DNA from: Acetobacteraceae bacterium
GTDB taxonomy: Bacteria; Pseudomonadota; Alphaproteobacteria; Acetobacterales; Acetobacteraceae
Direction of reading: 5' to 3'
Assembly: GCA_030041375.1 (NCBI GenBank)
Contig: JASHOA010000036.1
Span: forward strand, 1 to 62,295
Length of the DNA: 62,295 nucleotides
The first letter of the stretch is position 1; each line of letters opens with the position of its first letter. Below the pieces are notes generated by a model. It was not told the origin of the DNA. It did not search any database and was given only the letters and a program-made list of their open reading frames with translations. The translations under genes were made by a program, and so were the position numbers. Below are positions 7,894 through 16,690 of this stretch, piece by piece.

Positions 7894-8789
7894 CGGCGGG
7901 CTTCCCGCACCTGATCCACGAGCCGGCGGCCGGTCGTGTCGGAGGCAATGCGCGTGATGTGCCAGCGGCCGAGATTGGCCGTGAACAGCGCGGATCCATC
8001 GAAGGCGATGTTCGTCGGATGCGCCAGGAGATGCGCCGTCGGATCTTCCACATATACCTCGGCCGCTCCACCTGACGGCGGGACGCGGAGCAGGCGCGAC
8101 GGCTCGTAGCAGCCGATGAACAACTGACCTCGATCGTCGAGTGCGATTCCGTCCGGCAGCCCCGGCAGGTCGGTGGCGAACGGCTCGGCCGGACCCGCGG
8201 CCCCGTCAGGGCCGATCGCAATGCGCCTAACGCGCCGCGCAAACGTTTCGCACACGAAGAGATATCCGCCGTCTGCGGAGAGGGCCATGCCGTTGGCGAA
8301 CTCGAACGCTTCGCCACACCAGAGCCCGCCGCTGCCGGTGGCGAGATCGTAGGCCCAGATGCCCGGTCCGGCGGCGCCGGAGGCGTGGCTGTCGGAGACC
8401 AGCAGCCGGTTGCGGGCGCCGTCCACCACCGGGTAGTTCGGAACCAGAATGCCGGGCGGAGTGAAGCGGCGAACCGTATGGTCGCGGAGATCGATGCGGT
8501 AAACCGCCGCCGAGTGCAATTCACAAGTGTAGAGCGCCTCTCGGCCGTCGAAGGCGAGCCCGAGCGTGAAGCCGCCGATCGTTGCGAACTCTTGGATCCC
8601 CGCGCCGTCCGGGGCGATGCGCAGGATCTGTCCGTTTTCGCTGCCGGCCCAGACGTACCCGTCGGGCCCGATCGCCACGCACTCCGGATGCTGCAGGCGC
8701 GGGGTCGAAAAGATGCCGTCGAACAGCACGCTCGCCCGCTCCAGCGCGAGCACGGTTCTCCCGCCGGTCGTGAAGCCCCGCCGTATCAT
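7890..8789 (-). CDS. SMP-30/gluconolactonase-like beta-propeller protein
   Basis: This 299-residue protein is built of repeated propeller blades: HPECVAIGPDGYVWAG, GFTLGLAFDGREALYTCE, EFANGMALSADGGYLFV, GLPDGIALDDRGQLFIG and HPTNIAFDGSALFTANL. These are the signatures of the SMP-30/Gluconolactonase/LRE family, which hydrolyses sugar lactones and related esters with a bound divalent metal. I chose the ATG at 8789, which overlaps the stop of the ABC ATPase gene, because the upstream extension is inside that gene. There is no signal peptide, so it should be cytoplasmic. In this operon it would open a lactone made by the dehydrogenase. Confidence 0.75.
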   Translation of the reverse strand: MIRRGFTTGGRTVLALERASVLFDGIFSTPRLQHPECVAIGPDGYVWAGSENGQILRIAPDGAGIQEFATIGGFTLGLAFDGREALYTCELHSAAVYRIDLRDHTVRRFTPPGILVPNYPVVDGARNRLLVSDSHASGAAGPGIWAYDLATGSGGLWCGEAFEFANGMALSADGGYLFVCETFARRVRRIAIGPDGAAGPAEPFATDLPGLPDGIALDDRGQLFIGCYEPSRLLRVPPSGGAAEVYVEDPTAHLLAHPTNIAFDGSALFTANLGRWHITRIASDTTGRRLVDQVREARR

Positions 8790-9859
8790 GGCCTGGTCTC
8801 GGGCTCGATTCGCTTTCCGCTTCCTTCTGCGAAGGCGTGCAGGCCAGAGCGGTCGAAACGTATCCCGACCGCTTCGCCCATGCGACGGCCTTCGCCCGGG
8901 CCGACCTTGACGTTCAGGAGGTCCTCGCCGACGCGCACGCTGAGCAGGGTCGAATCGCCCAGCAGTTCGGACGCAAACACGCTGCCCGCGAGATCGCCGC
9001 AACCGGGTTCGGTCACGAGCAGATTTTCCGGCCGCTGGCCAAGAATGAGCGGCTGGGGCGTGAAGCCCAGAACTCCTTTCACCGTTCCTGCCGGATGGTG
9101 GAAGGTGCCATCGGCGATCTCTCCCCGGAGGAGATTCATCGGCGGCGAGCCGATGAAGCCGGCGACGAACAGATTGGCTGGCCGGGCATAAATCTCGGGC
9201 GGCGTGCCCTGTTGCTGAATGCGTCCCTGGTCCAGAACGGCAATCCGATCGGCGAGCGTCATCGCCTCCACCTGGTCGTGCGTCACGTAAATGGTGGTAG
9301 TGGCGAGTTCGCGCTGCAAATGCTTGAGTTCGGCGCGCATCCCCATGCGCAGCTTGGCGTCGAGATTGGAAAGCGGCTCATCCATCAGAAACAGGCGCGG
9401 CGTGCGGACGATGGCGCGTGCCAGCGCCACCCGCTGGCGCTGCCCGCCCGAAAGTGCCGCCGGCCGGCGGTTGAGGAGATCATCGAGCTTCACCCGTGCC
9501 GCCGCCGCCCGCACACGGGCCTCGCGCTCGGCCGGTGGCAGGCGCCGTATCTTCAGCGGATAGCCGATATTCTCCGCCACCGTCATGTGCGGATAAAGCC
9601 CGTAGTTCTGGAACACCATGGCGAGATCGCGGTTGCGCGGCGGCTTGTCGTTCACCCGTTCGCCGTCGATCAGCACGTCGCCCGAGGTCGGGTCCTCCAG
9701 ACCCGCGATGATGCGCATCGTCGTCGTCTTGCCGCAACCGGACGGACCGAGGAGAACGAGAAATTCCTCGTCGGCGACCGCGAGCGAGAGATCATCGACG
9801 GCGACGAAGCTGCCCCAGCGCTTGACGATCCCGGCAAGCACGACCGCAGCCATCCTCAT
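8786..9859 (-). CDS. Carbohydrate ABC transporter ATP-binding protein (MalK/UgpC type)
   Basis: This 357-residue ABC ATPase has Walker A GPSGCGKTT at 38-46, the Q-loop (AMVFQNYGLYPH), signature LSGGQRQRVALARA, Walker B RLFLMDEPLSNLD and switch His in YVTHDQ. The C-terminal third, with PPMNLLRGEI and GQRPENLLV, is the TOBE/regulatory extension of the MalK-UgpC group of importers. It powers the two permeases encoded upstream in the same operon. Four-base overlaps with the neighbours on both sides indicate coupled translation. Confidence 0.92.
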   Translation of the reverse strand: MRMAAVVLAGIVKRWGSFVAVDDLSLAVADEEFLVLLGPSGCGKTTTMRIIAGLEDPTSGDVLIDGERVNDKPPRNRDLAMVFQNYGLYPHMTVAENIGYPLKIRRLPPAEREARVRAAAARVKLDDLLNRRPAALSGGQRQRVALARAIVRTPRLFLMDEPLSNLDAKLRMGMRAELKHLQRELATTTIYVTHDQVEAMTLADRIAVLDQGRIQQQGTPPEIYARPANLFVAGFIGSPPMNLLRGEIADGTFHHPAGTVKGVLGFTPQPLILGQRPENLLVTEPGCGDLAGSVFASELLGDSTLLSVRVGEDLLNVKVGPGEGRRMGEAVGIRFDRSGLHAFAEGSGKRIEPETRP

Positions 9860-10632
9860 TCGCCTTTGACGAGCAGGCCGCCGTCAACCCTGAGGATCGT
9901 GCCGGTGATGAACGAAGCGCGGTCGCTGGCCAGGAACAGCACCGCCTCTGCAACTTCGCGTGCTTCACCGAAGCGGCCGAGCGGATGCGCCTCGTTCCAT
10001 GTCCGGATCAGTCCCGCCGGGTCTGGATGGCTGCGGAAGATCCGTTCGTTCAAGGGCGTCATGATGGTCCCGGGCGCCACCGCGTTGACGCGGATTCCAT
10101 GCGGGGCGAGGTCGATTGCAGCCTGCTGCGTCAGCGCGTTGATGCCGCCTTTCGCGGCGGCATAGGCGGCCCAGCCGTGGAAGCCGGTCAAGGCCTGCAC
10201 CGAAGAGAGGGAGACGATGGCGCCGCCGCCGCGCTTCTTCATTGCGGGGATGCACACTTTCATGCCACGCCACACGCTGGTCAGGTTGGTCGAGATCACT
10301 GTGTTCCAGCTCGCTTCGTCGATCTCGTCGACGGCACCGCCGATCGCTCGCGCGGCATTGTTGACGAGGATGTCGATGCCGCCGAAGGTGGTCAGCGTCT
10401 CTGCCGCCAGGGCCTCGAGATCGGCCATCGAGGTGACGTCGGCACGAACGAAGCGGGCGATGAAGCCGGCACGGAGGATCGCTTCTGCACTCTCCCGGCC
10501 GGCGTCCTCGTCGATGTCGGCGAGCACGGTGGCGGCACCGGCGCGGGCCAACGCCTCGGCAGAGGCGCGGCCGATCCCCATCGCCGCGCCGGTGACGATG
10601 GCAACGCGCCGCTGCAATTCCATTTCCGCCAT
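9856..10632 (-). CDS. Short-chain dehydrogenase/reductase (SDR), classical type
   Basis: This is a 258-residue classical SDR. It has cofactor motif TGAAMGIG at 14-21, acidic DID at about 39-41 (which favours NAD over NADP), NNAA at 91-94, catalytic Ser144, Tyr157 and Lys161 (YAAAK), and a C-terminal GTILRVDGGLL. It oxidises or reduces a hydroxyl group on a small substrate. In this operon the likely job is to oxidise a sugar-like compound to a lactone or keto form before the SMP-30 protein acts. An internal ATG at 10623 is an alternative start. Confidence 0.88.
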   Translation of the reverse strand: MAEMELQRRVAIVTGAAMGIGRASAEALARAGAATVLADIDEDAGRESAEAILRAGFIARFVRADVTSMADLEALAAETLTTFGGIDILVNNAARAIGGAVDEIDEASWNTVISTNLTSVWRGMKVCIPAMKKRGGGAIVSLSSVQALTGFHGWAAYAAAKGGINALTQQAAIDLAPHGIRVNAVAPGTIMTPLNERIFRSHPDPAGLIRTWNEAHPLGRFGEAREVAEAVLFLASDRASFITGTILRVDGGLLVKGE

Positions 10633-10646
10633 CTCGTCCCGCCTTC

Positions 10647-11438
10647 CTATTCGCCCCGGAAATTCGCACTGCGCTTGTCAAGGAAGGCGGCGATTCCTTC
10701 TTCCGCGTCGCGGCTGCCGTAGAGGCGGAATAACACCTCCTGCTCGAGCGAGCGGGCGGTGGCCAGCGGAGCCTCGATGCCCTCGCGGAGCAGCCGCTTC
10801 ATCTCTGCCTGCGCCAGTGGTGCGACCTGCAACATTGCGCGCGCCCGCGCCAGCGTCGCTTCCTCGAGCTTGTCGTCGGGCACCACTTCGGCGGCGAGCC
10901 CGAGCTGGAAGGCGCGTTCGCCGCTGATGCGTCGCGCCGCCAGCAGCATGTCGGAAGCGACGACTCTGCCCACGGCGCGAGTCAGGCGCTGCGTTCCACC
11001 GCCGCCGGGCGAGAGGCCAAGCAGTCCCTCCGGCAGGCCGAGCCGCGCGCTCATCGCGCACACGATCACGTCTGCGGTGAGGGCAATCTCGAAACCGCCG
11101 CCCAGCGCGTAGCCGCGAATCGAGGCGATCACCGGCTTCGGCAGCGCCTCCAGCTTGTCGAACACCCGGCGACTCTCGAGCTGGTAGGCAATGAAGGCGG
11201 CCGGACGATGGCCGCGATATTCCGCGATATCGGCGCCGGCGACGAAGGCGCGATCGCCGGCACCGCCGAGGATCACGACGCGAACCGCCGGCTCTTTCGC
11301 CAGCGTGTCGAGATGGCTCTCCAACGCCCGGATCATCGGCGTCGACAGCGCGTTCAGCTTGTCCGGCCGGTTGAAGACGAGGCGAACGATCCCTGCTTCG
11401 AGGTCCTGGCGCAGGACAAGATCGCTTCCCATCGTCAT
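10647..11438 (-). CDS. Enoyl-CoA hydratase/isomerase family protein
   Basis: This 263-residue crotonase-fold protein has the oxyanion-hole segments AFVAGADIAEY (about 65-74) and GYALGGGFEIAL (109-120). Both catalytic glutamates of enoyl-CoA hydratase are kept, as Glu117 in GGGFEIAL and Glu137 in LPEGLLG, so water addition or removal on a CoA thioester is possible. It is placed between the ABC permease genes and the SDR, overlapping the permease stop by 4 bp. With the CoA transferase further down it defines a CoA-dependent branch of the pathway. No acyl-CoA dehydrogenase or thiolase is encoded nearby. Confidence 0.88.
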   Translation of the reverse strand: MTMGSDLVLRQDLEAGIVRLVFNRPDKLNALSTPMIRALESHLDTLAKEPAVRVVILGGAGDRAFVAGADIAEYRGHRPAAFIAYQLESRRVFDKLEALPKPVIASIRGYALGGGFEIALTADVIVCAMSARLGLPEGLLGLSPGGGGTQRLTRAVGRVVASDMLLAARRISGERAFQLGLAAEVVPDDKLEEATLARARAMLQVAPLAQAEMKRLLREGIEAPLATARSLEQEVLFRLYGSRDAEEGIAAFLDKRSANFRGE

Positions 11439-12268
11439 CCCTTCACCGCGCCGACCGTCAATCCGGCTACGAAGTAGCGCTGCAGCACCATGAAGATTGC
11501 CACGACCGGCAGCGAGATCAACACGGAGGTTGCCATTAGCTCGCCGTAGCTGATCCCGTATTGGCCGATGAAATCGTTGATGCCGACCGGCAAGGTTCGC
11601 ATCGACTTCGAGGAAATGAACGACAGCGCAAAGAGAAACTCCTGCCAGGTCACGATCAGCACGAACACGGCCGTGGCCACCACGCCCGGCCGGGAGAGCG
11701 GCAGGACGATGTCAAGGAAGGTACGCAGCGGGCCCGCACCGTCGATTTCCGCGGCTTCCTCGAGCGTCGGTGGCAGCCGCATCAGAAATGCGCGCAGCAT
11801 CCAGATCGCCACCGGCAACGTCACCGCCACATAGGCGATGATCAGGGAGGCGTAGGTGTTCAAGAGGTCGGCACTGCGCATGATCTTGTAGATCGGGATG
11901 ATGATGGCGCTTTCCGGAAACATCTGCGCGGCCAGCACCAGCACCATCAAGACGGACAGCAGGCGGAACTGGGTGCGAGTGAAACTATAGGCGGCGAGCA
12001 GGCCAAGCGAGACGCTGATGGCGACCGTCGCCAGCGAGACGACGACCGAGTTGACGAAATAGGTGCGGAATTCCGGGCGGAAGGCATGGAGGAAATTCGC
12101 CAGAGTCGGATGATCCGGCCAGAGGCGGGCCGGAATGGCGAACGGTTCGGTTGCCGGCTTCAGCGACACCGATACCATCCAGAAGACGGGCAGGAGCACG
12201 AGCAGCACGAGACCAAACTGCAGCAATGCCAGCCCGGCCCGCCCCGCCGCGCGCGACCCGCCGGTCAC
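11435..12268 (-). CDS. Carbohydrate ABC transporter permease (MalG/UgpE type)
   Basis: This 277-residue inner-membrane protein has about six transmembrane helices, the first at roughly 13-33. The cytoplasmic EAA loop EEAAEIDGAGPLRTFLDIVL, which docks on the ATPase, lies in the second half. The C-terminal AGLTVGAVKG ending is usual for MalG-type subunits. It forms the translocation channel with the permease encoded just upstream (4-bp overlap). Confidence 0.92.
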   Translation of the reverse strand: MTGGSRAAGRAGLALLQFGLVLLVLLPVFWMVSVSLKPATEPFAIPARLWPDHPTLANFLHAFRPEFRTYFVNSVVVSLATVAISVSLGLLAAYSFTRTQFRLLSVLMVLVLAAQMFPESAIIIPIYKIMRSADLLNTYASLIIAYVAVTLPVAIWMLRAFLMRLPPTLEEAAEIDGAGPLRTFLDIVLPLSRPGVVATAVFVLIVTWQEFLFALSFISSKSMRTLPVGINDFIGQYGISYGELMATSVLISLPVVAIFMVLQRYFVAGLTVGAVKG

Positions 12269-13170
12269 GCGCCGGCGCTCTTTCGCTCTGCACCGCGGCG
12301 GATCGCTGCGTACAGCGCCAACAGCAGTGTCAGGACAAGGATGGAAAACACGCCGTAGGTAGCCCCTTCGCCGAAACGAAATTCACCGAACGCCAGTTCG
12401 AAGATACGGGTGGGGAAGATATTGGTCGCGTTCTCCGGCCCGCCCCGTGTCAGCACCCAGATCATGTCGAAGTAGTTGAAAGTCAGGATGGTCGTCAGGA
12501 TCACGTTGAGCGCGATCAGTTCCCGCATCGCCGGCAGGACAACATCGAAGAGGCGCCGGAGCCGACCGGCGCCGTCGATGATCGCCGCCTCGATCTGCTC
12601 CGCGTCGACGTGCTGCAGCCCGGCCAGGTAGACCACGGTGGAGAACGGAAAGCCCTTCCACACCGCAGCGACGATCGCCGCCAGAAGTGCCGTCGAGGTC
12701 TGAGCGAGCCAGGGAATGCCCTGCCCCGACAGGTGCAGCCGGATCAGGAACGAGTTGATCAGGCCAAGCTGCGGGTCGAACATGAAGCGCCAGAGGATGG
12801 CGGCGACGACGCCGGGCAGCACCCAGGGTAGCAGCACCAGCGAGCGCATCAAGGCGCGGCCCGGCAGTCGCTGATTGAGCAGCAGGGCAAAGGCAAAGCC
12901 GACGACGTTCTGAAGCAGCACGACGCCGGCCGTCCAGATGCAGGAGTTCCGAACCACTTCGCCAAAATCGGTGCTCGTCAGGATCTCGCGATAGATCGAG
13001 AGGCCGACGAATTTCGGTGTCGGGTCGATGAACGACGTCGCATAGAGGCTGTCGATCACGGTGCCGATCATCGGGTAGTACATCAGCACCCCGACCAGGA
13101 TCACGGCCGGTGAGACAAACAGGAAGACGAGCCAGCGTCCGCGCTTCACCGTGGCGCCCCGTGCCCGCAA
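12265..13170 (-). CDS. Carbohydrate ABC transporter permease (MalF/UgpA type)
   Basis: This 301-residue inner-membrane protein has about six transmembrane helices. The first (LVFLFVSPAVILVGVLMYYP) is the usual start of the UgpA group. The EAA loop is EQIEAAIIDGAGRLRRLFDV, followed by VVLPAMR. It lies 15 bp downstream of the solute-binding protein gene and overlaps the second permease. The substrate is set by the binding protein and cannot be read here. Confidence 0.92.
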   Translation of the reverse strand: MRARGATVKRGRWLVFLFVSPAVILVGVLMYYPMIGTVIDSLYATSFIDPTPKFVGLSIYREILTSTDFGEVVRNSCIWTAGVVLLQNVVGFAFALLLNQRLPGRALMRSLVLLPWVLPGVVAAILWRFMFDPQLGLINSFLIRLHLSGQGIPWLAQTSTALLAAIVAAVWKGFPFSTVVYLAGLQHVDAEQIEAAIIDGAGRLRRLFDVVLPAMRELIALNVILTTILTFNYFDMIWVLTRGGPENATNIFPTRIFELAFGEFRFGEGATYGVFSILVLTLLLALYAAIRRGAERKSAGA

Positions 13171-13185
13171 GCGAGCGGCTTTTCG

Positions 13186-14400
13186 TCAATGCAGCGCGTC
13201 GATCGCGGCGCAGGCCTTGCTGGCCGCCGCTGCCGGATCCTGGCCGGAATAGACGTCCTGCGCCAATGTCACCTCGATGTTGGAAACCTCGAGATAGCGT
13301 GGCGAGAGCGGGCGTGGCGCTGCGTCTTCGAGGTATTTCAGGATGCGCCGCGGCCCCCTGCGTTTCTCGGCGAGGAATGTCTTGGCCGCCGCGATGTTGG
13401 CGGGGATCAGGTCGACCACCGAGCCGTTGACGTCGGTGCGCGTGAGAAAGCGGATGAACTTCCAGGCGGCGTCCTTGTGCGCGGCGGATTTGAAGATCGC
13501 CAGATTCCAGCCGCCATAGGTGCCGATCGACGTCTTGCCGGCCGGCGCGGTACCCGCAACGAAGCCCCAATCGAGCTTCGATTTCAGCAGGGTCGGCTGC
13601 TCGAGCGCAGGCCAGAACTCCATGGCCAGGGAGCCGTTCAGGAAAAGCTGGCGCATGTCACCCGAGGCCGCATTCAGGATGCCGCGCGGTGCGTAAGGCA
13701 CCAGCGATTGCAGATACCGTAACGCAGCGACCGATGGCGGACTGGTGAGGGCACAGCTGCCATCGGCGTTCAGCACCTTGCCCCCGTTCGAGAAGATGAA
13801 GGAGTCGAGAACGACGGTCGTATCCTCTCCCTTGTGTCCGAACAGGCCGATGCCGAAGCGGCCGTTTCCGGTCAACTTCTTGCCGGCGGCGGCAAGCCCC
13901 TTCCAGGTGAGCAGGCTCTGGGGATCGATGCCCGCCTGCTGCAGCAGCTTCTTGTTGTAATAGGTGAACGACCAGGCATCGACGTTGAAGGGGATGCCCC
14001 ACAGGTGGCCGTCGTAATTGGCGGAATCCCACGCCCCCTTGAAGAAGGTGGCGGAACTGATTCCGGCGGCCCCGGCCCGGGCGTCGAGCGGCTCGATGAC
14101 ACCGGCCTTGGCGAACGCCGCAATCCAGATCTGGTCGAGCGTCGCGACGTCGGGTGCGTTGCCACCTTGCACGGCAGTCAGCAACCGCTGCTGGTACTCC
14201 GGATAGGGAACGGTCGTCACGTCGACCGTGATATTCGGGTTTTCCTTTTCGAACCGCTGGACGGCCTCCTTCTGGTATATGCTGAGGCCTGATTCGGCCT
14301 GCTGATTGTCCCAGAAGCGCAGCGTCACCGTTTGCGCGAGCGCGGTCGTGGCGACGGCCATGAGCGCGGCCGCGGCAAGCAGAATTCTCGGTATCATCAT
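13186..14400 (-). CDS. Carbohydrate ABC transporter substrate-binding protein (family 1)
   Basis: This 404-residue periplasmic protein starts MMIPRILLAAAALMAVATTA, a Sec signal peptide with likely cleavage after ALAQ or ALA. The mature start TVTLRFWDNQQAESG and the later WGIPFNVDAWSFTYYNKKLL, MEFWPALEQPT and GGWNLAIFKSA are typical of MalE/UgpB-like family 1 proteins. I use the ATG at 14400, which has a strong ribosome-binding site (GGGAGGAGAAC) just upstream; an in-frame ATG at 14430 lies before that site. The ligand is probably a sugar, polyol or sugar acid. Confidence 0.9.
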   Translation of the reverse strand: MMIPRILLAAAALMAVATTALAQTVTLRFWDNQQAESGLSIYQKEAVQRFEKENPNITVDVTTVPYPEYQQRLLTAVQGGNAPDVATLDQIWIAAFAKAGVIEPLDARAGAAGISSATFFKGAWDSANYDGHLWGIPFNVDAWSFTYYNKKLLQQAGIDPQSLLTWKGLAAAGKKLTGNGRFGIGLFGHKGEDTTVVLDSFIFSNGGKVLNADGSCALTSPPSVAALRYLQSLVPYAPRGILNAASGDMRQLFLNGSLAMEFWPALEQPTLLKSKLDWGFVAGTAPAGKTSIGTYGGWNLAIFKSAAHKDAAWKFIRFLTRTDVNGSVVDLIPANIAAAKTFLAEKRRGPRRILKYLEDAAPRPLSPRYLEVSNIEVTLAQDVYSGQDPAAAASKACAAIDALH

Positions 14401-14426
14401 GTTCTCCTCCCTTTCTTGTGCCGCCG

Positions 14427-16160
14427 TCACGGACGGCCGGCGGGCGGTGTCGGGTATCGTGTTCTTGGCAGTGGCAGATCCTCTGTTTCGCTCGCATCGG
14501 CGAGCGTGACCCTGAGGCCGATCGAGGCGAAGGCGAGCCGGTCGGCGGGCAGCGAGCCGGAATCGGTGATCAGTTCGCTTGCCGCATCGGCCGGTGCGAT
14601 GCGGTGGGTCGCTTCCAGTCCGACCAGCGAATGATCGGCGAGCACCACCACGGTCCGCGAAGCGTGGATGAAACGGCGGGCCGCCAGGGCCAGCCGCTCA
14701 TCTGTCGATGAGAGTCCGAAATGGCGGGAAATGCCGTCGACGGAAAGGAATGCTTTGTCGACCCTGAGGGTTTCGAACAGGGCGCCGAGGCTCGGGCCGA
14801 CGAGACAGCGCGAGGCGGCCTGATACTCGCCGCTGGTCAGGATCACCTTGGTTTCCCGCTGGCCATTCAGGCGTTCGAGTACGTCGAGCGAGTTGCTGAC
14901 GACCGTGACGCCGTGCAGTTGAGAGAGCGCTTCGGCAAACATCAGTGCGCACGCACCGGCATTGACGACAATGGTGTCACCCGGCGCCACCCGGTGCACG
15001 GCGGCAGCGACGATCAGCCGCCTGAGGTCGCGAATTTCGCGGGCAATTCCTGCCTGCGGCGCGGCGATCTTCAGGCCGAGCCCGCGTTCCCGCGCCCGCG
15101 CCTCCATGGCGCGAGTCATGTTGCGATACCAGTCGTGCGCGGGATAGTGCGGCAGGAAACCGATGCGCCGGCCCCGCGGCACGCGAGGCGTCGGCCTGGC
15201 AGGCGCAGCAAGCAGACAGAGAAGCACCTCCGGGCGGAGCAGCCAGCCCGCTTCGTCCCGCTGGTAGTAATCGCCGAGCCCGGCGCGATCGAGAATGGCG
15301 TGCGGCGTCCGAACCTCGCCCGGCATCGGCGCGCCGGCCAGCGCATCGGCCAGGACATCGACCGCCCGCATACCCACGATGTCGGGAAAGAGTGCGGCGC
15401 AGGCCACCATGCGCCCGCCCCGATCCAGGGCATCGAACAGTGCCGTGCCCTCCCCGCCCACCGAATACCCCGCGACATCCTCGATCCCCAGCCGCTCGGC
15501 GGCCTCGAGCGCGCCGAGAATCGAATGATCGTTGACCCCAAACACCAGATTGATGTCCGGATGCGTCGCGAAGGCATCCATCGCGACGCGGAGGGCGGTG
15601 TGGTAGCGGCCGTTGCCATCCACCCGCCAACTGGTCACCGACCGGCCGACCGATTCGGTAAAGCCGGCCAGGAAGCCCTCGCACCGGGCGCGCGTATTCG
15701 GGAGGTCCTGCAACGTCACCAGCAGAACCCGGGGCTCGCGATGCGGTGCGAAGCGTTCGCCGGCCAGCGAGCCGAGCTGCTGGCCGGCCAGGAAATTGTC
15801 CGGTCCGAGATAGACGCCGCCTTCCTGCGGCGCCGATTCCGCAAGGAAGGGAATGCCACGCCGCCGCGCGCTCAGCCTCAGCGTATTGGCGCCGCGCCCT
15901 TCGATCGGAGGCAGGACGATCGCATCGACGCCGGCCAATTCGTCGCCGACCATTTCGTCCGCCGGCGTCTGGCGCGGCCGCAGCGCCTGGGCGCCGCCAT
16001 GGGTGCGCCCGATCAGGCCACGCTCTGCCAGCCGGGCCACATCCCGGCGGACGGTGATCGCCGAGACGTGGCCGAGGCAGGCCGCAATCTCGCCGATCGC
16101 CATTTCGCGCCGTTCGGCAAGCAGCCCGACGATGGCTCGCTCGCGCTCCATCTTGATCAT
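14427..16160 (-). CDS. Hybrid transcription regulator: DeoR helix-turn-helix, LacI-type binding domain, DeoR sensor domain
   Basis: This 577-residue protein is probably the repressor and first gene of the operon. Residues 1-58 are a DeoR helix-turn-helix (SAITVRRDVARLAERGLIGR, THGGA). Residues of about 75-330 read like a periplasmic-binding-protein domain as in LacI/GalR (GQQLGSLAGERF, VFGVNDHSILGALEAAERLG, MRAVDVLADALAG). After a second binding-domain-like start (RRIGFLPHYPAHDWYRNM) the last 200 residues match the DeoR sugar-phosphate sensor domain (GDTIVVNAGACALMFAEAL, VVSNSLDVLERL, FLSVDGISRHFGLSSTDERL). DeoR regulators are normally about 260 residues. The upstream DNA has a twice-repeated AAATGATC-like word next to the start, a possible self-regulation site. 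Confidence 0.8.
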   Translation of the reverse strand: MIKMERERAIVGLLAERREMAIGEIAACLGHVSAITVRRDVARLAERGLIGRTHGGAQALRPRQTPADEMVGDELAGVDAIVLPPIEGRGANTLRLSARRRGIPFLAESAPQEGGVYLGPDNFLAGQQLGSLAGERFAPHREPRVLLVTLQDLPNTRARCEGFLAGFTESVGRSVTSWRVDGNGRYHTALRVAMDAFATHPDINLVFGVNDHSILGALEAAERLGIEDVAGYSVGGEGTALFDALDRGGRMVACAALFPDIVGMRAVDVLADALAGAPMPGEVRTPHAILDRAGLGDYYQRDEAGWLLRPEVLLCLLAAPARPTPRVPRGRRIGFLPHYPAHDWYRNMTRAMEARARERGLGLKIAAPQAGIAREIRDLRRLIVAAAVHRVAPGDTIVVNAGACALMFAEALSQLHGVTVVSNSLDVLERLNGQRETKVILTSGEYQAASRCLVGPSLGALFETLRVDKAFLSVDGISRHFGLSSTDERLALAARRFIHASRTVVVLADHSLVGLEATHRIAPADAASELITDSGSLPADRLAFASIGLRVTLADASETEDLPLPRTRYPTPPAGRP

Positions 16161-16363
16161 TTAGATCATTTCGCCAGCGTTTTCCTCGGTCGAAAGGAGA
16201 TCACATCCTGGATATGGTGACAAGCCGGTCAGGGCGATTGCTCACCTTGATCGTTTCGACCGTCGATTCGTCGGCTGGCGCTCGGCACCGCGAGCATGCA
16301 AAACCATGGCGAGCGGACCCTCGGCCCCTCATGGAGTTCGTCTGTCGGCGAACCCCCGGCTTT

Positions 16364-16690
16364 TCATGACCAATCAAGCCCTGCCGCCTGGATCAACGCA
16401 TCGAGCGCGTGCCTTGTTTGCCGCGCCGCTTGTTCGGCATCGGTCATGGCGGCCTCGAGCTCGCTGTAGTCGAACCGCTTCCGCTCCACCGGCGCGAGCG
16501 GCGGCAGAGGCCCCGGTGGGAACTCCGGCTCCCTGACGATCAGCGGCGGCCGGCCTCGGGGCGTGCGCGATACAGGAAAGCGCGCTGCACGGGATGGTCC
16601 GCGAGTGCCTCGTCCATTCGGGCCACGGCTGCTGCAGCTTCGGCAAGGGCCGCGTCGGCCGAGCCTGGACTCCAAACGGAAATGGCAAGG
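16364..16690 (-). pseudogene. Gene remnant resembling a DUF1612/Fic-associated protein
   Basis: Two overlapping minus-strand frames give ALAEAAAAVARMDEALADHP, VQRAFLYRARPEAGR and then, after a frame change near 16560, GRPPLIVREPEFPPGPLPPL with ERKRFDYSELEAAMTDAEQA. The first part resembles the N-terminal region of plasmid or transposon-borne proteins of the DUF1612 (RHE_PE00001) type. No intact gene can be assembled. I read it as decayed accessory DNA. Confidence 0.3.
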
